Shown piece by piece: positions 47,110 through 56,649 of a DNA stretch of 61,581 bases. The stretch covers positions 106,684 to 168,264 of the forward strand of contig MKWA01000002.1 of assembly GCA_001899285.1 (NCBI GenBank), written 5' to 3'. Each line of letters begins with the position of its first letter. The first letter of the stretch is position 1. A program made the translations under genes and the position numbers. The notes below the pieces were generated by a model. That model had not been told where the DNA came from and ran no database searches. It was given only the letters and a program-made list of their open reading frames with translations. Origin of the DNA: Rhizobiales bacterium 64-17. Its GTDB lineage: Bacteria; Pseudomonadota; Alphaproteobacteria; Rhizobiales; Xanthobacteraceae.

Positions 47110-47430
47110 CGATCCGTCCTCACTTGCTTGCTGGTTCCCAACCCCATTGGTTCGCCCCAGCTTATTGATGTGCCGACGGACTTAGCTTCGACTCAAAATT
47201 CGAGCAACGAATTACGACGTAAAGTATTCGTAAATATGCCCTTTTAAGGCCGCAAGTTGCACAAAAAACACATCAAAAAACACATTGGCAACCATAGTTC
47301 CAAGTTCCATGACGTTTGCTCAACGAGATCGCGATCGCATCGATTCAATTTAATAAAAAAGTGACCAAAGAAAATGGGCCGACTCGCGTCGGCCCGTTGT
47401 CGTCGTTGAGAAGCCGCAGGCGCGGAGCTG
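47110..47430. other. AT-richer intergenic region between the two OMP genes
   Basis: 321 bases. It holds the promoter region of OMP 1, a tandem 12-base direct repeat CAAAAAACACAT (47262-47273 and 47274-47285), and the terminator of OMP 2 (47376-47395). No gene. Confidence 0.6.
47376..47395 (-). terminator. Intrinsic terminator after OMP 2
   Basis: GGGCCGAC (47376-47383) pairs with GTCGGCCC (47388-47395), loop TCGC; on the minus strand it is followed by ATTTTCTTT. Confidence 0.75.
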
Positions 47431-48111
47431 TCAGAAGCGATAGTTGATCGCGCCGCGCACGATGTTGTTGCGGGTACGGATCGTGTCGGTGATGCCGAAC
47501 AGCGTCACGTCGCGATTGCCGGTGTCGAGATAGAGATATTCGATGCGGCCCGACCAGGGTCCGGCGAACGCATATTCGAGGCCGCCGCCGAGCGCGTAGC
47601 CGCCCTTCGTCGTGTTGTCGCTGGCGGTGACGCCGGCGACGGTGAGATCGAGACCGACATTCTGATAGGCGTAGCCGCCGGTCGCGTAGATCAGCGCGCG
47701 ATCGAAGGCGACGCCGACGCGGCCGCGCACGGTGCCGAAATAGCGCACGCGGAAATCCGCGGTGGTGAGGCCGAAGGCGGTGGTGCCGGTGAACGACTCT
47801 TTCTGAGTCGATCCCTGGAAATCGGCTTCGACGCCGACCACGAAGTTCGACATCTGCCAGTTGTAGCCAAGCTGCACGCCGCCGATGAATCCCTTCGGAT
47901 TGACGCCGGCGCCGGCGGTGTCGCTCATGCGCGCCCAGCCGTATCCGGCGTTCACGCCGGCATAAAATCCGGTCCAACTGAAATAGGCGGGGATCGGGAC
48001 GTAGGCCGGCGCCTTGTAGACGGCGCGCGGCAGATCGGCGGCGTTGGCGGACCCCGCCGCGAGGGGCAGCACGGCCGCCATCAGAGCGGCAGCGAGAGCG
48101 TAACGTGTCAT
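47431..48111 (-). CDS. Omp25/Omp31-like outer-membrane beta-barrel protein 2
   Basis: A 226-residue paralogue of the previous barrel: signal peptide to about residue 24 (MAAVLPLAAGSANAADLP), then FSWTGFYAGVNAGYGWARMS, LGYNWQMSNFVVGVEADFQG, RVGVAFDRALIYATGGYAYQ and the terminal NIVRGAINYRF. Similarity across the full length points to tandem duplication. It has its own leader and terminator, so expression can differ from copy 1. Confidence 0.93.
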   Translation of the reverse strand: MTRYALAAALMAAVLPLAAGSANAADLPRAVYKAPAYVPIPAYFSWTGFYAGVNAGYGWARMSDTAGAGVNPKGFIGGVQLGYNWQMSNFVVGVEADFQGSTQKESFTGTTAFGLTTADFRVRYFGTVRGRVGVAFDRALIYATGGYAYQNVGLDLTVAGVTASDNTTKGGYALGGGLEYAFAGPWSGRIEYLYLDTGNRDVTLFGITDTIRTRNNIVRGAINYRF

Positions 48112-48453
48112 CGTGTGAAGCCTCCGTTGTTTTTGGGAAGACTCAGGGACGCAACGCTACGGACGGTCAGCATAACTCCTGTGGATGATTCGAGCTGTGC
48201 CTTGACAGTCACAGCACCGGCGGCGCGGAGCCATAGCGGCACCGGGGAGGGCATTGAAATTGATGCGGGAAGAGATTAGAACAAACAAGGAACAATCGTG
48301 CCCGCGCGCAATCAGCGTGGATAAGCGCGTGCCACGGGAGCAGCGGCCTTGTGGCGCGGCCCCGGCGCTCTACGGTGCGGGCTTGGTTTTGTGTTTTTCG
48401 GCGCAACCGCGCCGCATCAGGCTGCCGTCACCGGCAGCGCGGAGAACAGTGTC
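48112..48453. other. Intergenic region between OMP 2 and ssb
   Basis: 342 bases containing the divergent promoters of OMP 2 (minus) and ssb (plus), and a LexA box at 48279-48293. An open frame before ssb (from 48349) is not family-like. No other gene. Confidence 0.6.
48279..48293 (+). promoter_or_regulatory. LexA (SOS) box of ssb
   Basis: GAACAAACAAGGAAC is the exact reverse form of GTTC-N7-GTTC. It lies 161 bases upstream of the ssb ATG. ssb is LexA-controlled in many alphaproteobacteria. Confidence 0.78.
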
Positions 48454-48951
48454 ATGGCAGGTAGCGTCAACAAGGTCATTCTGGTCGGCAATCTCGGCAA
48501 GGATCCGGAAATCCGCCGGACGCAGGATGGCCGGCCGATCGCGAACCTCAGCATCGCGACGTCTGAAACCTGGCGCGACAAGAACACCGGCGAGCGCAAG
48601 GAAAAGACCGAGTGGCACCGCGTGGTGATCTTCAACGAAGGTCTTTGCAAGATCGCCGAGCAGTACTTGAAGAAAGGCTCGAAGATTTACGTCGAAGGCC
48701 AGTTGCAGACACGGAAATGGCAGGACAAGGACGGCGTCGAGAAGTACTCGACCGAGGTGGTGCTGCAGGGCTTCAACTCGGCGCTGACCATGCTCGACGG
48801 CCGTAGCGGCGGCGCGGGTGGCGGGATGGGCGGCTCGTCTGACGACTTCGGTTCGTCCGGTCCATCCATGTCGCGCGAGCGCAAGCCGGCGATGGCTGGG
48901 AGCGGCGGCGGTGGCCGCGGCAGCGACATGGATGACGAAATCCCGTTCTGA
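48454..48951 (+). CDS. ssb: Single-stranded DNA-binding protein
   Basis: SSB coats single-stranded DNA in replication and repair. The 165-residue protein has the OB-fold core ([40 protein letters not shown] and [20 protein letters not shown]), a Gly/Ser linker and the acidic tip DMDDEIPF that recruits partners. Start ATG 48454 has GGAG upstream. It is divergent from OMP 2. Confidence 0.97.
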   Translation: MAGSVNKVILVGNLGKDPEIRRTQDGRPIANLSIATSETWRDKNTGERKEKTEWHRVVIFNEGLCKIAEQYLKKGSKIYVEGQLQTRKWQDKDGVEKYSTEVVLQGFNSALTMLDGRSGGAGGGMGGSSDDFGSSGPSMSRERKPAMAGSGGGGRGSDMDDEIPF

Positions 48952-48976
48952 TCAGGACTTCACAGCGAGATAGAGC

Positions 48977-49013
48977 AACGCCGCGCGGCAGACTCGCGCG
49001 GCGTTTGCATTTT
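48977..49013 (+). terminator. Intrinsic terminator after ssb
   Basis: AACGCCGCGCG (48977-48987) and CGCGCGGCGTT (48995-49005) make a perfect 11-base stem, followed by TGCATTTTG. It lies at the convergent boundary of ssb and marC. Confidence 0.82.
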
Positions 49014-49015
49014 GC

Positions 49016-49651
49016 TCATCCCCAGATCGCTTTCGCGCCGTCGACCACGAACTGCACCGCGAGCGCGGCCAGCAGCACGCCGAGCAACCGCTCCAGCACG
49101 ACATTGACGGTGCCGCCGATCGCTGCGCCGATCCGCTCGGCGGCGAGGAACAGCGCGAGACACAGCAGACAGGCGAGCACGATCACGCCGAGCAGCAGCG
49201 CGAGCAGCATCGGCTCCCCGGCGGCGCGGCCGGACAACAGCACCGTCGCGGTGATCGCGCCGGGACCGGCCATCAACGGAATGGCGAGCGGGAAGGCGGA
49301 GAGGTTGCGCACATGCTCGTCGATGGCTTTCTCGGCATCTTCCGACTGCCGGCGGATGCGCACGCCGAACACCATCTCCGAGGCGATGGAGAACAGCAGC
49401 AGCCCGCCGGCGATGCGGAACGCGGGCAGCGAGATCGACAGCGCCCGCAGCAGCCAGTCGCCGATCAGCGCCGCGCCGGCGAGGATGATGGCGGCGATCA
49501 CGGCGGCCCGCAGCGCCACCTGCCGCCGCGCGGCTTTCGGAATGCCCTGGGTGATGGCCAGAAAGATCGGCACCAGCCCGAGCGGGTCCATCACCACCAC
49601 CAGCGTCACGGTGGCGGCGACCAGATAATCGAGCGGAAGCGACGACAACAT
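49016..49651 (-). CDS. MarC family membrane protein
   Basis: A 211-residue protein with six membrane helices: LVAATVTLVVVMDPLGLVPI opens it, then FRIAGGLLLFSIASEMVFGV and PLAIPLMAGPGAITATVLLS, the family core. MarC proteins were once linked to antibiotic resistance, but that link is not supported; function is open. It converges with ssb. Confidence 0.9.
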   Translation of the reverse strand: MLSSLPLDYLVAATVTLVVVMDPLGLVPIFLAITQGIPKAARRQVALRAAVIAAIILAGAALIGDWLLRALSISLPAFRIAGGLLLFSIASEMVFGVRIRRQSEDAEKAIDEHVRNLSAFPLAIPLMAGPGAITATVLLSGRAAGEPMLLALLLGVIVLACLLCLALFLAAERIGAAIGGTVNVVLERLLGVLLAALAVQFVVDGAKAIWG

Positions 49652-49864
49652 GCGGGATGGAATACCTTGTTTTGCCTCACCATAACGGGGTTTCGCGAGG
49701 CTTGCCCACGGGCCGCAAAAATGGCGCGTAAGCTATTGAAATAAAAGCGCGATTTAGCCTCGAAAACCGCACCTTTCCGGTGGCTTCCGGCGGGTGAATC
49801 GGCTAGAAAAACCAGCGAAAAAACGGGCCGGATTCCGCCGGCCTATCCTTGAGGTTTTCAACTC

Positions 49865-52603
49865 TTGTCCGATACCGACGATCCGAAATCGGGGGACCAG
49901 CCCGCCTCCGACGTGCGGCCTGTCTCGATCACCGATGAGATGAAGCGCAGCTACCTCGATTACGCCATGAGCGTGATCGTGTCGCGCGCGCTGCCGGATG
50001 TGCGCGACGGCCTCAAGCCGGTTCATCGCCGCATCCTGCACTCGATGAACGAGAACGGTCATTTCCCGGACCGCAAATATGTGAAGTCGGCGCGTGTCGT
50101 CGGCGACGTGATGGGTAAATATCACCCGCACGGCGATCAGGCGATCTACGACGCGCTGGTGCGTATGGCGCAGGATTTCTCCATGCGCCTGATGCTGATC
50201 GACGGGCAGGGCAATTTCGGCTCGGTCGACGGCGATCCGGCGGCGGCGATGCGTTACACCGAGTGCCGTCTCGCCAAGCCGGCGATGGCGCTGCTCGAGG
50301 ACATCGACAAGGACACCGTCGATTTCCAGGACAACTACGATGGCAACGAGCAGGAACCGACAGTCCTGCCGGCGCGGTTTCCCAATCTGCTGGTCAACGG
50401 CGCGGGCGGCATCGCCGTCGGCATGGCCACCAATATCCCGCCGCACAATCTCGGCGAGGTGATCGACGCCTGCACGGCGATGATCGACAACCCGGCGATC
50501 ACGCTCGCGGAATTGCTCGAGATCATGCCGGGACCGGATTTCCCGACCGGCGGCCTGATCCTCGGTCGCGCCGGCATCCATTCGGCCTACGCGACCGGTC
50601 GCGGCTCCATCATCATGCGCGGCCGCGTCGGTTTCGAGACCTTGCGCAAGGAGCGCGAGGCGATCGTCGTCACCGAGATTCCGTATCAGGTGAACAAGGC
50701 GTCGATGGTCGAGCGCATCGCCGAACTGGTGCGCGAGAAGAAGATCGACGGCATCTCCGACCTGCGCGACGAGAGCGACCGTGACGGCTATCGCGTCGTC
50801 ATCGAGCTCAAGCGTGATGCCGAGCGCGACGTCGTCCTGAACCAGCTCTACCGCTACACGCCGCTGCAATCGAGCTTCGGCGTCAACACCGTGGCGCTCG
50901 ACGGCGGCCGCCCGAAGGTGATGACGCTGCGCGACATGCTGGCCGCGTTCATCGCCTTCCGCGAGGAGGTGATCTCCCGGCGCACCAAGTTCATGCTCGG
51001 CAAGGCGCGCGACCGTGCGCACATCTTGGTCGGCCTTGCCATCGCGGTGGCCAATATCGACGAGGTGATCAAGCTCATCCGTGGCTCGAAGGACGCCGGT
51101 GAGGCGCGCGAGCAGTTGATGGCCCGCGACTGGCCGGCCAAGGACATGGCGGCGATGGTGACGCTGATCGACGATCCACGCCACGCGCTGTCCGCCGACG
51201 GCACGATCCGGCTCTCGGCCGAACAGGCCAAGGCGATCCTCGATCTGCGTTTGCAGCGCCTCACGGCGCTGGGCCGCGACGAGATCAAGGAAGAACTCGA
51301 CAAGCTTGCCGCCGAGATCGCCGACTATCTCGATATCCTGCGCTCGCGCACGCGCATCATGTCGATGATCAAGGATGAGATGGCGGCGGTAAAGACGCAG
51401 TTCGCGACGCCGCGCCGCACGGAGATCGCCGAGGCGCAGGACACCGTCGACGACGAGGACTTGATCCAGCGCGAGGACATGGTCGTCACGGTCTCGCATC
51501 AGGGTTACATCAAGCGCGTGCCGCTCTCGACCTACCGGGCGCAGCGCCGCGGCGGCAAGGGCCGCGCCGGCATGCAGACCCGCGACGAGGATTTCGTGTC
51601 GCGGCTGTTCGTCGCCTCGACCCATGCGCCGGTGCTGTTCTTCTCGTCGGCGGGCCGCGTTTACAAGCAGAAGGTCTGGCGGCTGCCGCTCGCGGCGCCA
51701 CAGGCGCGCGGCAAGGCGCTGATCAATATCCTGCCGCTCGATCCGGGCGAACTGATCACCACGATCATGCCGCTGCCGGAGGACGAGACCACCTGGGCGA
51801 CGCTCGACGTGATGCTGTCCACGACCAAGGGCACCGTCCGCCGCAACAAGCTGTCGGACTTCGCCGATGTGCGCCCGTCCGGCATCATCGCCATGAAGCT
51901 GCCGGATGGCGAGGCGATCCTCGACGTCAATATCTGCACCGAGAACGACGACGTGCTGCTGACGACCGCGCTCGGCCAGTGCATCCGCTTCCCGGTTACC
52001 GACGTGCGCGTGTTCCAGGGCCGCTCGTCGATCGGCGTGCGCGGCATCACGCTTGCCGCCGACGATAAGGTGATCTCCATGTCGATCCTCGGCCATGCCG
52101 ATGCCACCGCCGAGGAGCGCGCCGCCTATCTCAAACGCGCCAATGCGGTCCGCCGCGGCACCGAAGAGGAGGTCGCCGAGGACGAGGAGGCGGAGGAGGA
52201 GAGCGCCGGCGCGATCGAACTCGGCGAGCAGCGCTATGTCGAGATGTCGGCGGCGGAGCAATTCGTGCTGACGCTGTCCGAACGCGGCTACGGCAAGCGC
52301 TCGTCGTCCTACGAATACCGGATCACCAGCCGTGGCGGCAAAGGCATCACCGCCATGTCCGTGGTCGAGGGGCCGAAGGGCAAGAAGACGCTGCGCGAGA
52401 AGACCGGCCCGCTGGTCGCCTGCTTCCCGGTGGAGGAGAGCGATCAGATCATGCTGGTCACCGACGGCGGCAAGCTCATTCGCACGCCGGTCACCGGCAT
52501 CCGCATCGCCGGCCGCTCGACGCAGGGCGTGATCGTGTTCGACACTGCCGACGACGAGAAGGTGGTGTCGGTCGAGCGCATCTCCGAAGAGGACGGCGAG
52601 TAG
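49865..52603 (+). CDS. gyrA: DNA gyrase subunit A
   Basis: GyrA cuts and rejoins DNA to introduce negative supercoils. The 912-residue protein starts with TTG 49865 (GAGG about 12 bases upstream), has the winged-helix core with the catalytic Tyr region ([20 protein letters not shown]), and a C-terminal pinwheel with [20 protein letters not shown] (GyrA box). The quinolone region reads [20 protein letters not shown]: the position equal to E. coli Ser83 is Gln92. An acidic insert (about 762-785) splits the C-terminal blades. lysE-like gene follows after 7 bases. Confidence 0.97.
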   Translation: MSDTDDPKSGDQPASDVRPVSITDEMKRSYLDYAMSVIVSRALPDVRDGLKPVHRRILHSMNENGHFPDRKYVKSARVVGDVMGKYHPHGDQAIYDALVRMAQDFSMRLMLIDGQGNFGSVDGDPAAAMRYTECRLAKPAMALLEDIDKDTVDFQDNYDGNEQEPTVLPARFPNLLVNGAGGIAVGMATNIPPHNLGEVIDACTAMIDNPAITLAELLEIMPGPDFPTGGLILGRAGIHSAYATGRGSIIMRGRVGFETLRKEREAIVVTEIPYQVNKASMVERIAELVREKKIDGISDLRDESDRDGYRVVIELKRDAERDVVLNQLYRYTPLQSSFGVNTVALDGGRPKVMTLRDMLAAFIAFREEVISRRTKFMLGKARDRAHILVGLAIAVANIDEVIKLIRGSKDAGEAREQLMARDWPAKDMAAMVTLIDDPRHALSADGTIRLSAEQAKAILDLRLQRLTALGRDEIKEELDKLAAEIADYLDILRSRTRIMSMIKDEMAAVKTQFATPRRTEIAEAQDTVDDEDLIQREDMVVTVSHQGYIKRVPLSTYRAQRRGGKGRAGMQTRDEDFVSRLFVASTHAPVLFFSSAGRVYKQKVWRLPLAAPQARGKALINILPLDPGELITTIMPLPEDETTWATLDVMLSTTKGTVRRNKLSDFADVRPSGIIAMKLPDGEAILDVNICTENDDVLLTTALGQCIRFPVTDVRVFQGRSSIGVRGITLAADDKVISMSILGHADATAEERAAYLKRANAVRRGTEEEVAEDEEAEEESAGAIELGEQRYVEMSAAEQFVLTLSERGYGKRSSSYEYRITSRGGKGITAMSVVEGPKGKKTLREKTGPLVACFPVEESDQIMLVTDGGKLIRTPVTGIRIAGRSTQGVIVFDTADDEKVVSVERISEEDGE

Positions 52604-52610
52604 CGGCGTC

Positions 52611-53225
52611 ATGAATACCGAACTGTTCGGCGCGTATCTCATCATCACGCTGTTGCTGATGCTCACGCCCGGACCGATCGTGACGCTGGTGATCGCCACC
52701 GGCGCGCGCGACGGCGTGCGGCCGGCGTTGATTACCGTCGCCGGCACCATGCTCGGCAATGCGATCCTGATCGGCGGCATCGCTGCGGGTTTGAGCGTCG
52801 TCGTGCGTTACGCCGCGATCCTGTTTGAGATTTTGCGCTGGGTGGGAGCCGCCTATCTGATCTGGCTCGGCATCCAGGCATGGCGGCACGCGGGCGCGCC
52901 GGCCACGCAACAGACGCCGCGTCGCGGCGTCTATTTCACGCGCGGGATGCTGGTCGCGATCTCGAATCCGAAGACCATCGCCTTCTTCACCGCGTTTCTT
53001 CCGCAGTTCGTCGATCCGGCGCTGCCGGTGGAACGGCAGTTGTTCGTGATGTGCGCGGTCGCGGTGCTGATGGCCGGCGTCACCGACGCGCTGTGGGGCA
53101 TCACCGCGAGCGCCGGTCGCGCGTTCTTCCTCGCGCCGGCGCGGGTGAAGCTGCTCGGCCGCTTGTCCGGTCTCGCGCTGATCGGCGGCGGGATCTGGCT
53201 GTCGTTGGCGCGGCGGCCTGCATAG
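52611..53225 (+). CDS. LysE/RhtB-family exporter
   Basis: A 204-residue inner-membrane protein with about six helices: GAYLIITLLLMLTPGPIVTL is the family N-terminus, then GVYFTRGMLVAISNPKTIAF, with the NPK motif. Exports amino acids or related small molecules; substrate unknown. It begins 7 bases after gyrA and may share its transcript. Confidence 0.87.
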   Translation: MNTELFGAYLIITLLLMLTPGPIVTLVIATGARDGVRPALITVAGTMLGNAILIGGIAAGLSVVVRYAAILFEILRWVGAAYLIWLGIQAWRHAGAPATQQTPRRGVYFTRGMLVAISNPKTIAFFTAFLPQFVDPALPVERQLFVMCAVAVLMAGVTDALWGITASAGRAFFLAPARVKLLGRLSGLALIGGGIWLSLARRPA

Positions 53226-53287
53226 CCATTTTGGGAACGATCGCGTCGATCATCCGTTGCGATAGAGGCATGCAACGGAGGTCCGCC

Positions 53288-53548
53288 ATGAAACCAGCTT
53301 TGACTCTTGCGGCGCTGTTGATGATGTCTGCCGGCGTGGCGCTCGCCGATCAGCCCGGCCCCGACTGGATGAGCGTCGAGCAGGCGAAAGCGGCGCTGAA
53401 ACAGCACGGCTACACCAATGTCACCACCATCGAAGCCGACGACGGGCACTATGAAGGGGTGGGGGTGAAGAACGGGCAGGTTTACGAATTTCATCTCGAT
53501 CCGCGCAGCGGCAAGCTGACCAAGGATCGGGTGAAACGGAACGACTGA
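53288..53548 (+). CDS. Small periplasmic PepSY-like protein
   Basis: An 86-residue protein with a signal peptide (residues 1-20, LAALLMMSAGVALADQP) and a PepSY-like unit: MSVEQAKAALKQHGYTNVTT, YEGVGVKNGQVYEFHLDPRS and GKLTKDRVKRND. PepSY modules inhibit proteases or bind envelope partners. ATG 53288 has GGAGG about ten bases upstream. Converges with the quinone reductase gene. Confidence 0.85.
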   Translation: MKPALTLAALLMMSAGVALADQPGPDWMSVEQAKAALKQHGYTNVTTIEADDGHYEGVGVKNGQVYEFHLDPRSGKLTKDRVKRND

Positions 53549-53573
53549 CGACGGCCTGTCCGCTTGCGGCGCG

Positions 53574-54299
53574 TCAGCGCTTCTGCGTCCAGCCGGTGCC
53601 GCTGTCGACCACACGCGCGACGGGGCCGAGCGCGCGCACCTTCGCCTGCCAAGCCGGATCGCCGGCGGCATCCAGCACGCGCTGTTCCCAGGCGGTGAGA
53701 TAGCGCGCGCGTTCATCCGCATCGACGCGCGGCGCCGCGTAGGCGACGAACGGCGGCAGCACGTCGAGCCCGATATATTCAAGAATGCCGCGCTTCACCG
53801 AATGCAGCACCACGTCCATCTCGCCGTAGACGCCGTCCGCTGCATAACGCTCGGTGGTGCCGCCGGTGACCAGGCCCATCAGGCCGCGACGGCCGCGAAA
53901 CAGGCCCTGATCGAAACGCTTGCCATCGGCATAAGCGACGCCGTAGGCGAACACGCGGTCGAACCAGCCCTTGAGGATTGCCGGCAGGCCGCCCCACCAG
54001 ATCGGAAACAGAAAGATCATCAGATCGGCATCGAGCAGCCGAGCCTGTTCGCGTGCCACATCATCGGCGAAACTGTCGTTCTTCGCCGCATGGTTCTGCT
54101 CGTTCTGATAGTGGAAGCGGGCGGCATCCGCCGTGGTCTTGAAATCGCTGCGTCCGCCGACCGGATCAAAACCCTCGGCATAGAGATCGGACACCACAAC
54201 CTGATGACCCGCTGCGCGCAAGGCGCGCGCGGCCGCATTCTTCATGGCGCCGGTGAACGAGGTCGGTTCGGGATGCGCGTAGACGATTAGAACATTCAT
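53574..54299 (-). CDS. NAD(P)H-dependent flavodoxin-fold quinone reductase
   Basis: A 241-residue protein of the NQO1/YwrO group: MNVLIVYAHPEPTSFTGAMK (FMN/FAD phosphate loop), YHYQN-like FHYQNEQNHA, and DADLMIFLFPIWWGGLPAIL with GWFDRVFAYGVAYADGKRFD. It reduces quinones or nitro compounds by two electrons. It overlaps the ankyrin gene by 4 bases and is likely its operon partner. Confidence 0.86.
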   Translation of the reverse strand: MNVLIVYAHPEPTSFTGAMKNAAARALRAAGHQVVVSDLYAEGFDPVGGRSDFKTTADAARFHYQNEQNHAAKNDSFADDVAREQARLLDADLMIFLFPIWWGGLPAILKGWFDRVFAYGVAYADGKRFDQGLFRGRRGLMGLVTGGTTERYAADGVYGEMDVVLHSVKRGILEYIGLDVLPPFVAYAAPRVDADERARYLTAWEQRVLDAAGDPAWQAKVRALGPVARVVDSGTGWTQKR

Positions 54300-54994
54300 G
54301 TGGCGCCGGCGGCTTCGAGGATCGCCACCATTGTCGCATAATTCCGCTGCCGCGCCAGCGCGAGCGGCGTGGTGCCGTTGCGGTCGGCGAGGTTGACCTT
54401 GGCGCCGGCCTTCACCAGCGCCGCGAGCGTATCGGTGTGGTTCGGGCCGCCGTCGCCGAGGACGATCGATTCAATCAGCGCGGTCCAGCCGAGGTTGTTG
54501 ACGTGATCGAGCGGAGCTTTGGCGGCGATCAGCCGGCGCACGACCTCGGCATGGCCGAGATGCGCCGCCGCGATCAGCGCGGTGCCGTGATAGGGGCTGG
54601 TGATGTTGGTCGCCTTGGCGCCGTTCGCGAGCAGCAGCGCCAGCATCGGCACGTCGTTGGCGACCGAGGCGATGGTCACCGGGTCGTATTTCTGTGCTTC
54701 CAGCGCATTGGCGTCGGCGCCGAGCCGGATCAGCGCGCGCACCGCGTCCTGCTGCTGCAGAAAGACGGCCACATGCAGCGGCGTGCGACCGTGACCGTCG
54801 CGCAGATCAACGGCGTTGCCGGCGCGGACCTCGCGCTCGATGGTCGCGACGTCGCCGGCGGCAGCCGCCTTGTGCAGACCGACATAGACGGCGCGCTCGG
54901 CGGAGCTGGGCGGCACCTGGGCAAGCGCGGCGGGTGTCAGGACAAGCGAGGTGAGAACAACGAGGAGGGTGCGGATGATCATGATGCGCGGCAT
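54296..54994 (-). CDS. Exported ankyrin-repeat protein
   Basis: A 232-residue protein with a signal peptide (about residues 1-26, LLVVLTSLVLTPAALAQ) and at least five ankyrin repeats: DLRDGHGRTPLHVAVFLQQQ, EAQKYDPVTIASVANDVPML, SPYHGTALIAAAHLGHAEVV, NLGWTALIESIVLGDGGPNH and DRNGTTPLALARQRNYATMV. A periplasmic protein-protein interaction module. Start ATG 54994; a second in-frame ATG at 54982 fits the signal peptide as well. Partner unknown. Confidence 0.85.
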   Translation of the reverse strand: MPRIMIIRTLLVVLTSLVLTPAALAQVPPSSAERAVYVGLHKAAAAGDVATIEREVRAGNAVDLRDGHGRTPLHVAVFLQQQDAVRALIRLGADANALEAQKYDPVTIASVANDVPMLALLLANGAKATNITSPYHGTALIAAAHLGHAEVVRRLIAAKAPLDHVNNLGWTALIESIVLGDGGPNHTDTLAALVKAGAKVNLADRNGTTPLALARQRNYATMVAILEAAGAT

Positions 54995-55064
54995 AAGCCA
55001 CGCTGGCCCGCAAATGTCATCCGGTGAGCCGCGTCAAAAGGCGCGGCTCACGCGGGTTTGAGAA

Positions 55065-55316
55065 TCAGTTGAGGCGGTCGGTGGTGACGAGGCGGACATT
55101 GCTGGCGCGTTGCACGTAAGGCCAGCCGCGATCCGCTGTCGTACTGGCGGTCTGCACCGGCGCGGCGAGTGGCGCAGCGGTCACGCTCTGGGTCCGCGTC
55201 GCGGAGGCTTCCGGCAGGCCGGGGAAACCGACCACGCCGCCGGCGATCAGGGCGGCCGCCAGGGCGGCGCCGGCCATCTGGTAGACTTTGCTGCTCTGCA
55301 AGCTGTTGATCTGCAT
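55065..55316 (-). CDS. Small exported or membrane-anchored hypothetical protein
   Basis: An 83-residue protein with a hydrophobic segment ([20 protein letters not shown]) near the N-terminus and a polar tail without recognised motifs. GGGGAG lies upstream of ATG 55316. It is the last gene before coaD, divergent from it. Could be an anchored envelope peptide; no family assignment. Confidence 0.5.
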   Translation of the reverse strand: MQINSLQSSKVYQMAGAALAAALIAGGVVGFPGLPEASATRTQSVTAAPLAAPVQTASTTADRGWPYVQRASNVRLVTTDRLN

Positions 55317-55480
55317 GAGACGCTCCCCGCCGGTATTGTCCGGCTTTCCTGTCCTGTTAGACGCGCCAAACGGAAAATGGTTCGATCAGCCCCGGCTCAC
55401 CTGTGCGTGAGGGGCTTTTCGCGCCGAAACCGGGCAGGGAGCGGCTTGCGAGGCCGAAAACGGCGGGTTAGACCCTCAAA

Positions 55481-55987
55481 ATGGCAAAAAACCTCGCCCG
55501 TATCGCCTATTACGCCGGCTCGTTCGACCCGGTGACCAACGGCCATCTCGATGTGGTGCGGCGCGCCGCCCGCATGGCGGACACGCTGGTGCTGGCGATC
55601 GGTGTCCATCCCGGCAAGACGCCGCTGTTCACCACCGAGGAGCGGCTGGCCATGCTGGAACAGGTCTGCGGCCCGGTGGCGCGCAAGGCCGGCTGCAAGC
55701 TCGTTTGCACCACCTTCTCCGGCCTGGTGATCGAGGCGGCGCGCAAGGCGAAAGCAACCTTGCTGATCCGCGGCCTGCGCGACACCACCGATTTCAATTA
55801 CGAGATGCAGATGGCCGGGATGAACGAGGTGATGGCGCCCCGCATCCAGACCGTGTTCCTGCCGGCGGGCGCCGATGTCCGCCCGATCACCGCCACACTG
55901 GTGCGCCAGATCGCCGGCATGCGCGGCGACGTGTCGGCCTTCGTGCCGGCGCCGGTCGCGGCGCGGCTCGCGAAAAAGTTTCGCTAA
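55481..55987 (+). CDS. coaD: Phosphopantetheine adenylyltransferase
   Basis: CoaD makes dephospho-CoA from phosphopantetheine and ATP. The 168-residue protein has the nucleotidyltransferase motif [20 protein letters not shown] (with the GHxH-like NGHLD), the [20 protein letters not shown] segment that binds pantetheine, and the C-terminal [17 protein letters not shown]. Full length. It heads a conserved alphaproteobacterial run coaD-ppi-ppi-queA-tgt. Confidence 0.95.
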   Translation: MAKNLARIAYYAGSFDPVTNGHLDVVRRAARMADTLVLAIGVHPGKTPLFTTEERLAMLEQVCGPVARKAGCKLVCTTFSGLVIEAARKAKATLLIRGLRDTTDFNYEMQMAGMNEVMAPRIQTVFLPAGADVRPITATLVRQIAGMRGDVSAFVPAPVAARLAKKFR

Positions 55988-56038
55988 ATCATTTCCGCAT
56001 GCGCCGCCGCCGGGCGGCCGTCCGTCACAGGAGACATC

Positions 56039-56605
56039 ATGATCCGAGTGCTTGCCGTCGCCGCCGCGCTGCTGTTCGCGCTGCCGGCCTTCGCCCAGCC
56101 GCCGAAGCTGCCGGCCGGCGTCGATCCGCAGAACGCGATCGTCATCGACACCACCAAGGGGCAGGTGATCATCAAGCTGCGGCCCGATCTCGCGCCCCAG
56201 CACGCCGAGCGGCTGAAGCAGCTCGCCCGCGACGGCTATTATGACAATGTGCCGTTCCATCGCGTGATGGCCGGCTTCATGGCGCAGACCGGCGACGGGC
56301 AGAATTTCAACGGCACCGGCCGCTCGAAATATCCGAATGTCCCGGCCGAATTCACGCAGACGCCATTCAAGCGCGGCGTGGTCGGCATGGCGCGCGCCAG
56401 CGACCCGAACTCCGCCAATTCGCAGTTCTTCATCTGCTTTGCCGACGCCTCGTTCCTCAACGGCCAATACACCGTGATCGGCGAGGTGGTGTCCGGCATG
56501 GACACCGTCGACAAGCTGAAGAAAGCGCCGGCCGGCTCGCAGAGCGGCGCCGTCACCGATCCCGACAAGATGGTGAAGGTGCAGGTCGCCGCCGACATGA
56601 AGTGA
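56039..56605 (+). CDS. Exported cyclophilin-type peptidyl-prolyl isomerase
   Basis: A 188-residue PpiA-like enzyme: signal peptide (residues 1-19, LAVAAALLFALPAFAQPP), then the cyclophilin fold with FHRVMAGFMAQTGDGQNFNG, GMARASDPNSANSQFFICFA and NGQYTVIGEVVSGMDTVDKL. It assists folding of exported proteins. The next gene encodes a cytosolic relative, so this pair covers both compartments. The gap to coaD is 51 bases. Confidence 0.92.
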   Translation: MIRVLAVAAALLFALPAFAQPPKLPAGVDPQNAIVIDTTKGQVIIKLRPDLAPQHAERLKQLARDGYYDNVPFHRVMAGFMAQTGDGQNFNGTGRSKYPNVPAEFTQTPFKRGVVGMARASDPNSANSQFFICFADASFLNGQYTVIGEVVSGMDTVDKLKKAPAGSQSGAVTDPDKMVKVQVAADMK

Positions 56606-56649
56606 CGCGCACGCTGCGCACAACGACAACACCAACAAGGACAACGACA

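Noticed and set aside
47262-47285. CRISPR-like tandem repeat
   Set aside because: Only two 12-base units with no spacer; no cas genes in the window.
49754-52780. A 1008-codon open frame on the minus strand across gyrA
   Set aside because: It is antisense to an unmistakable gyrA, Arg/His/Asp-rich, and has no domain. Long antisense frames are expected in very GC-rich DNA. The same holds for the 916-codon plus frame across uvrA (43579-46329) and those across secDF, tgt and argS.
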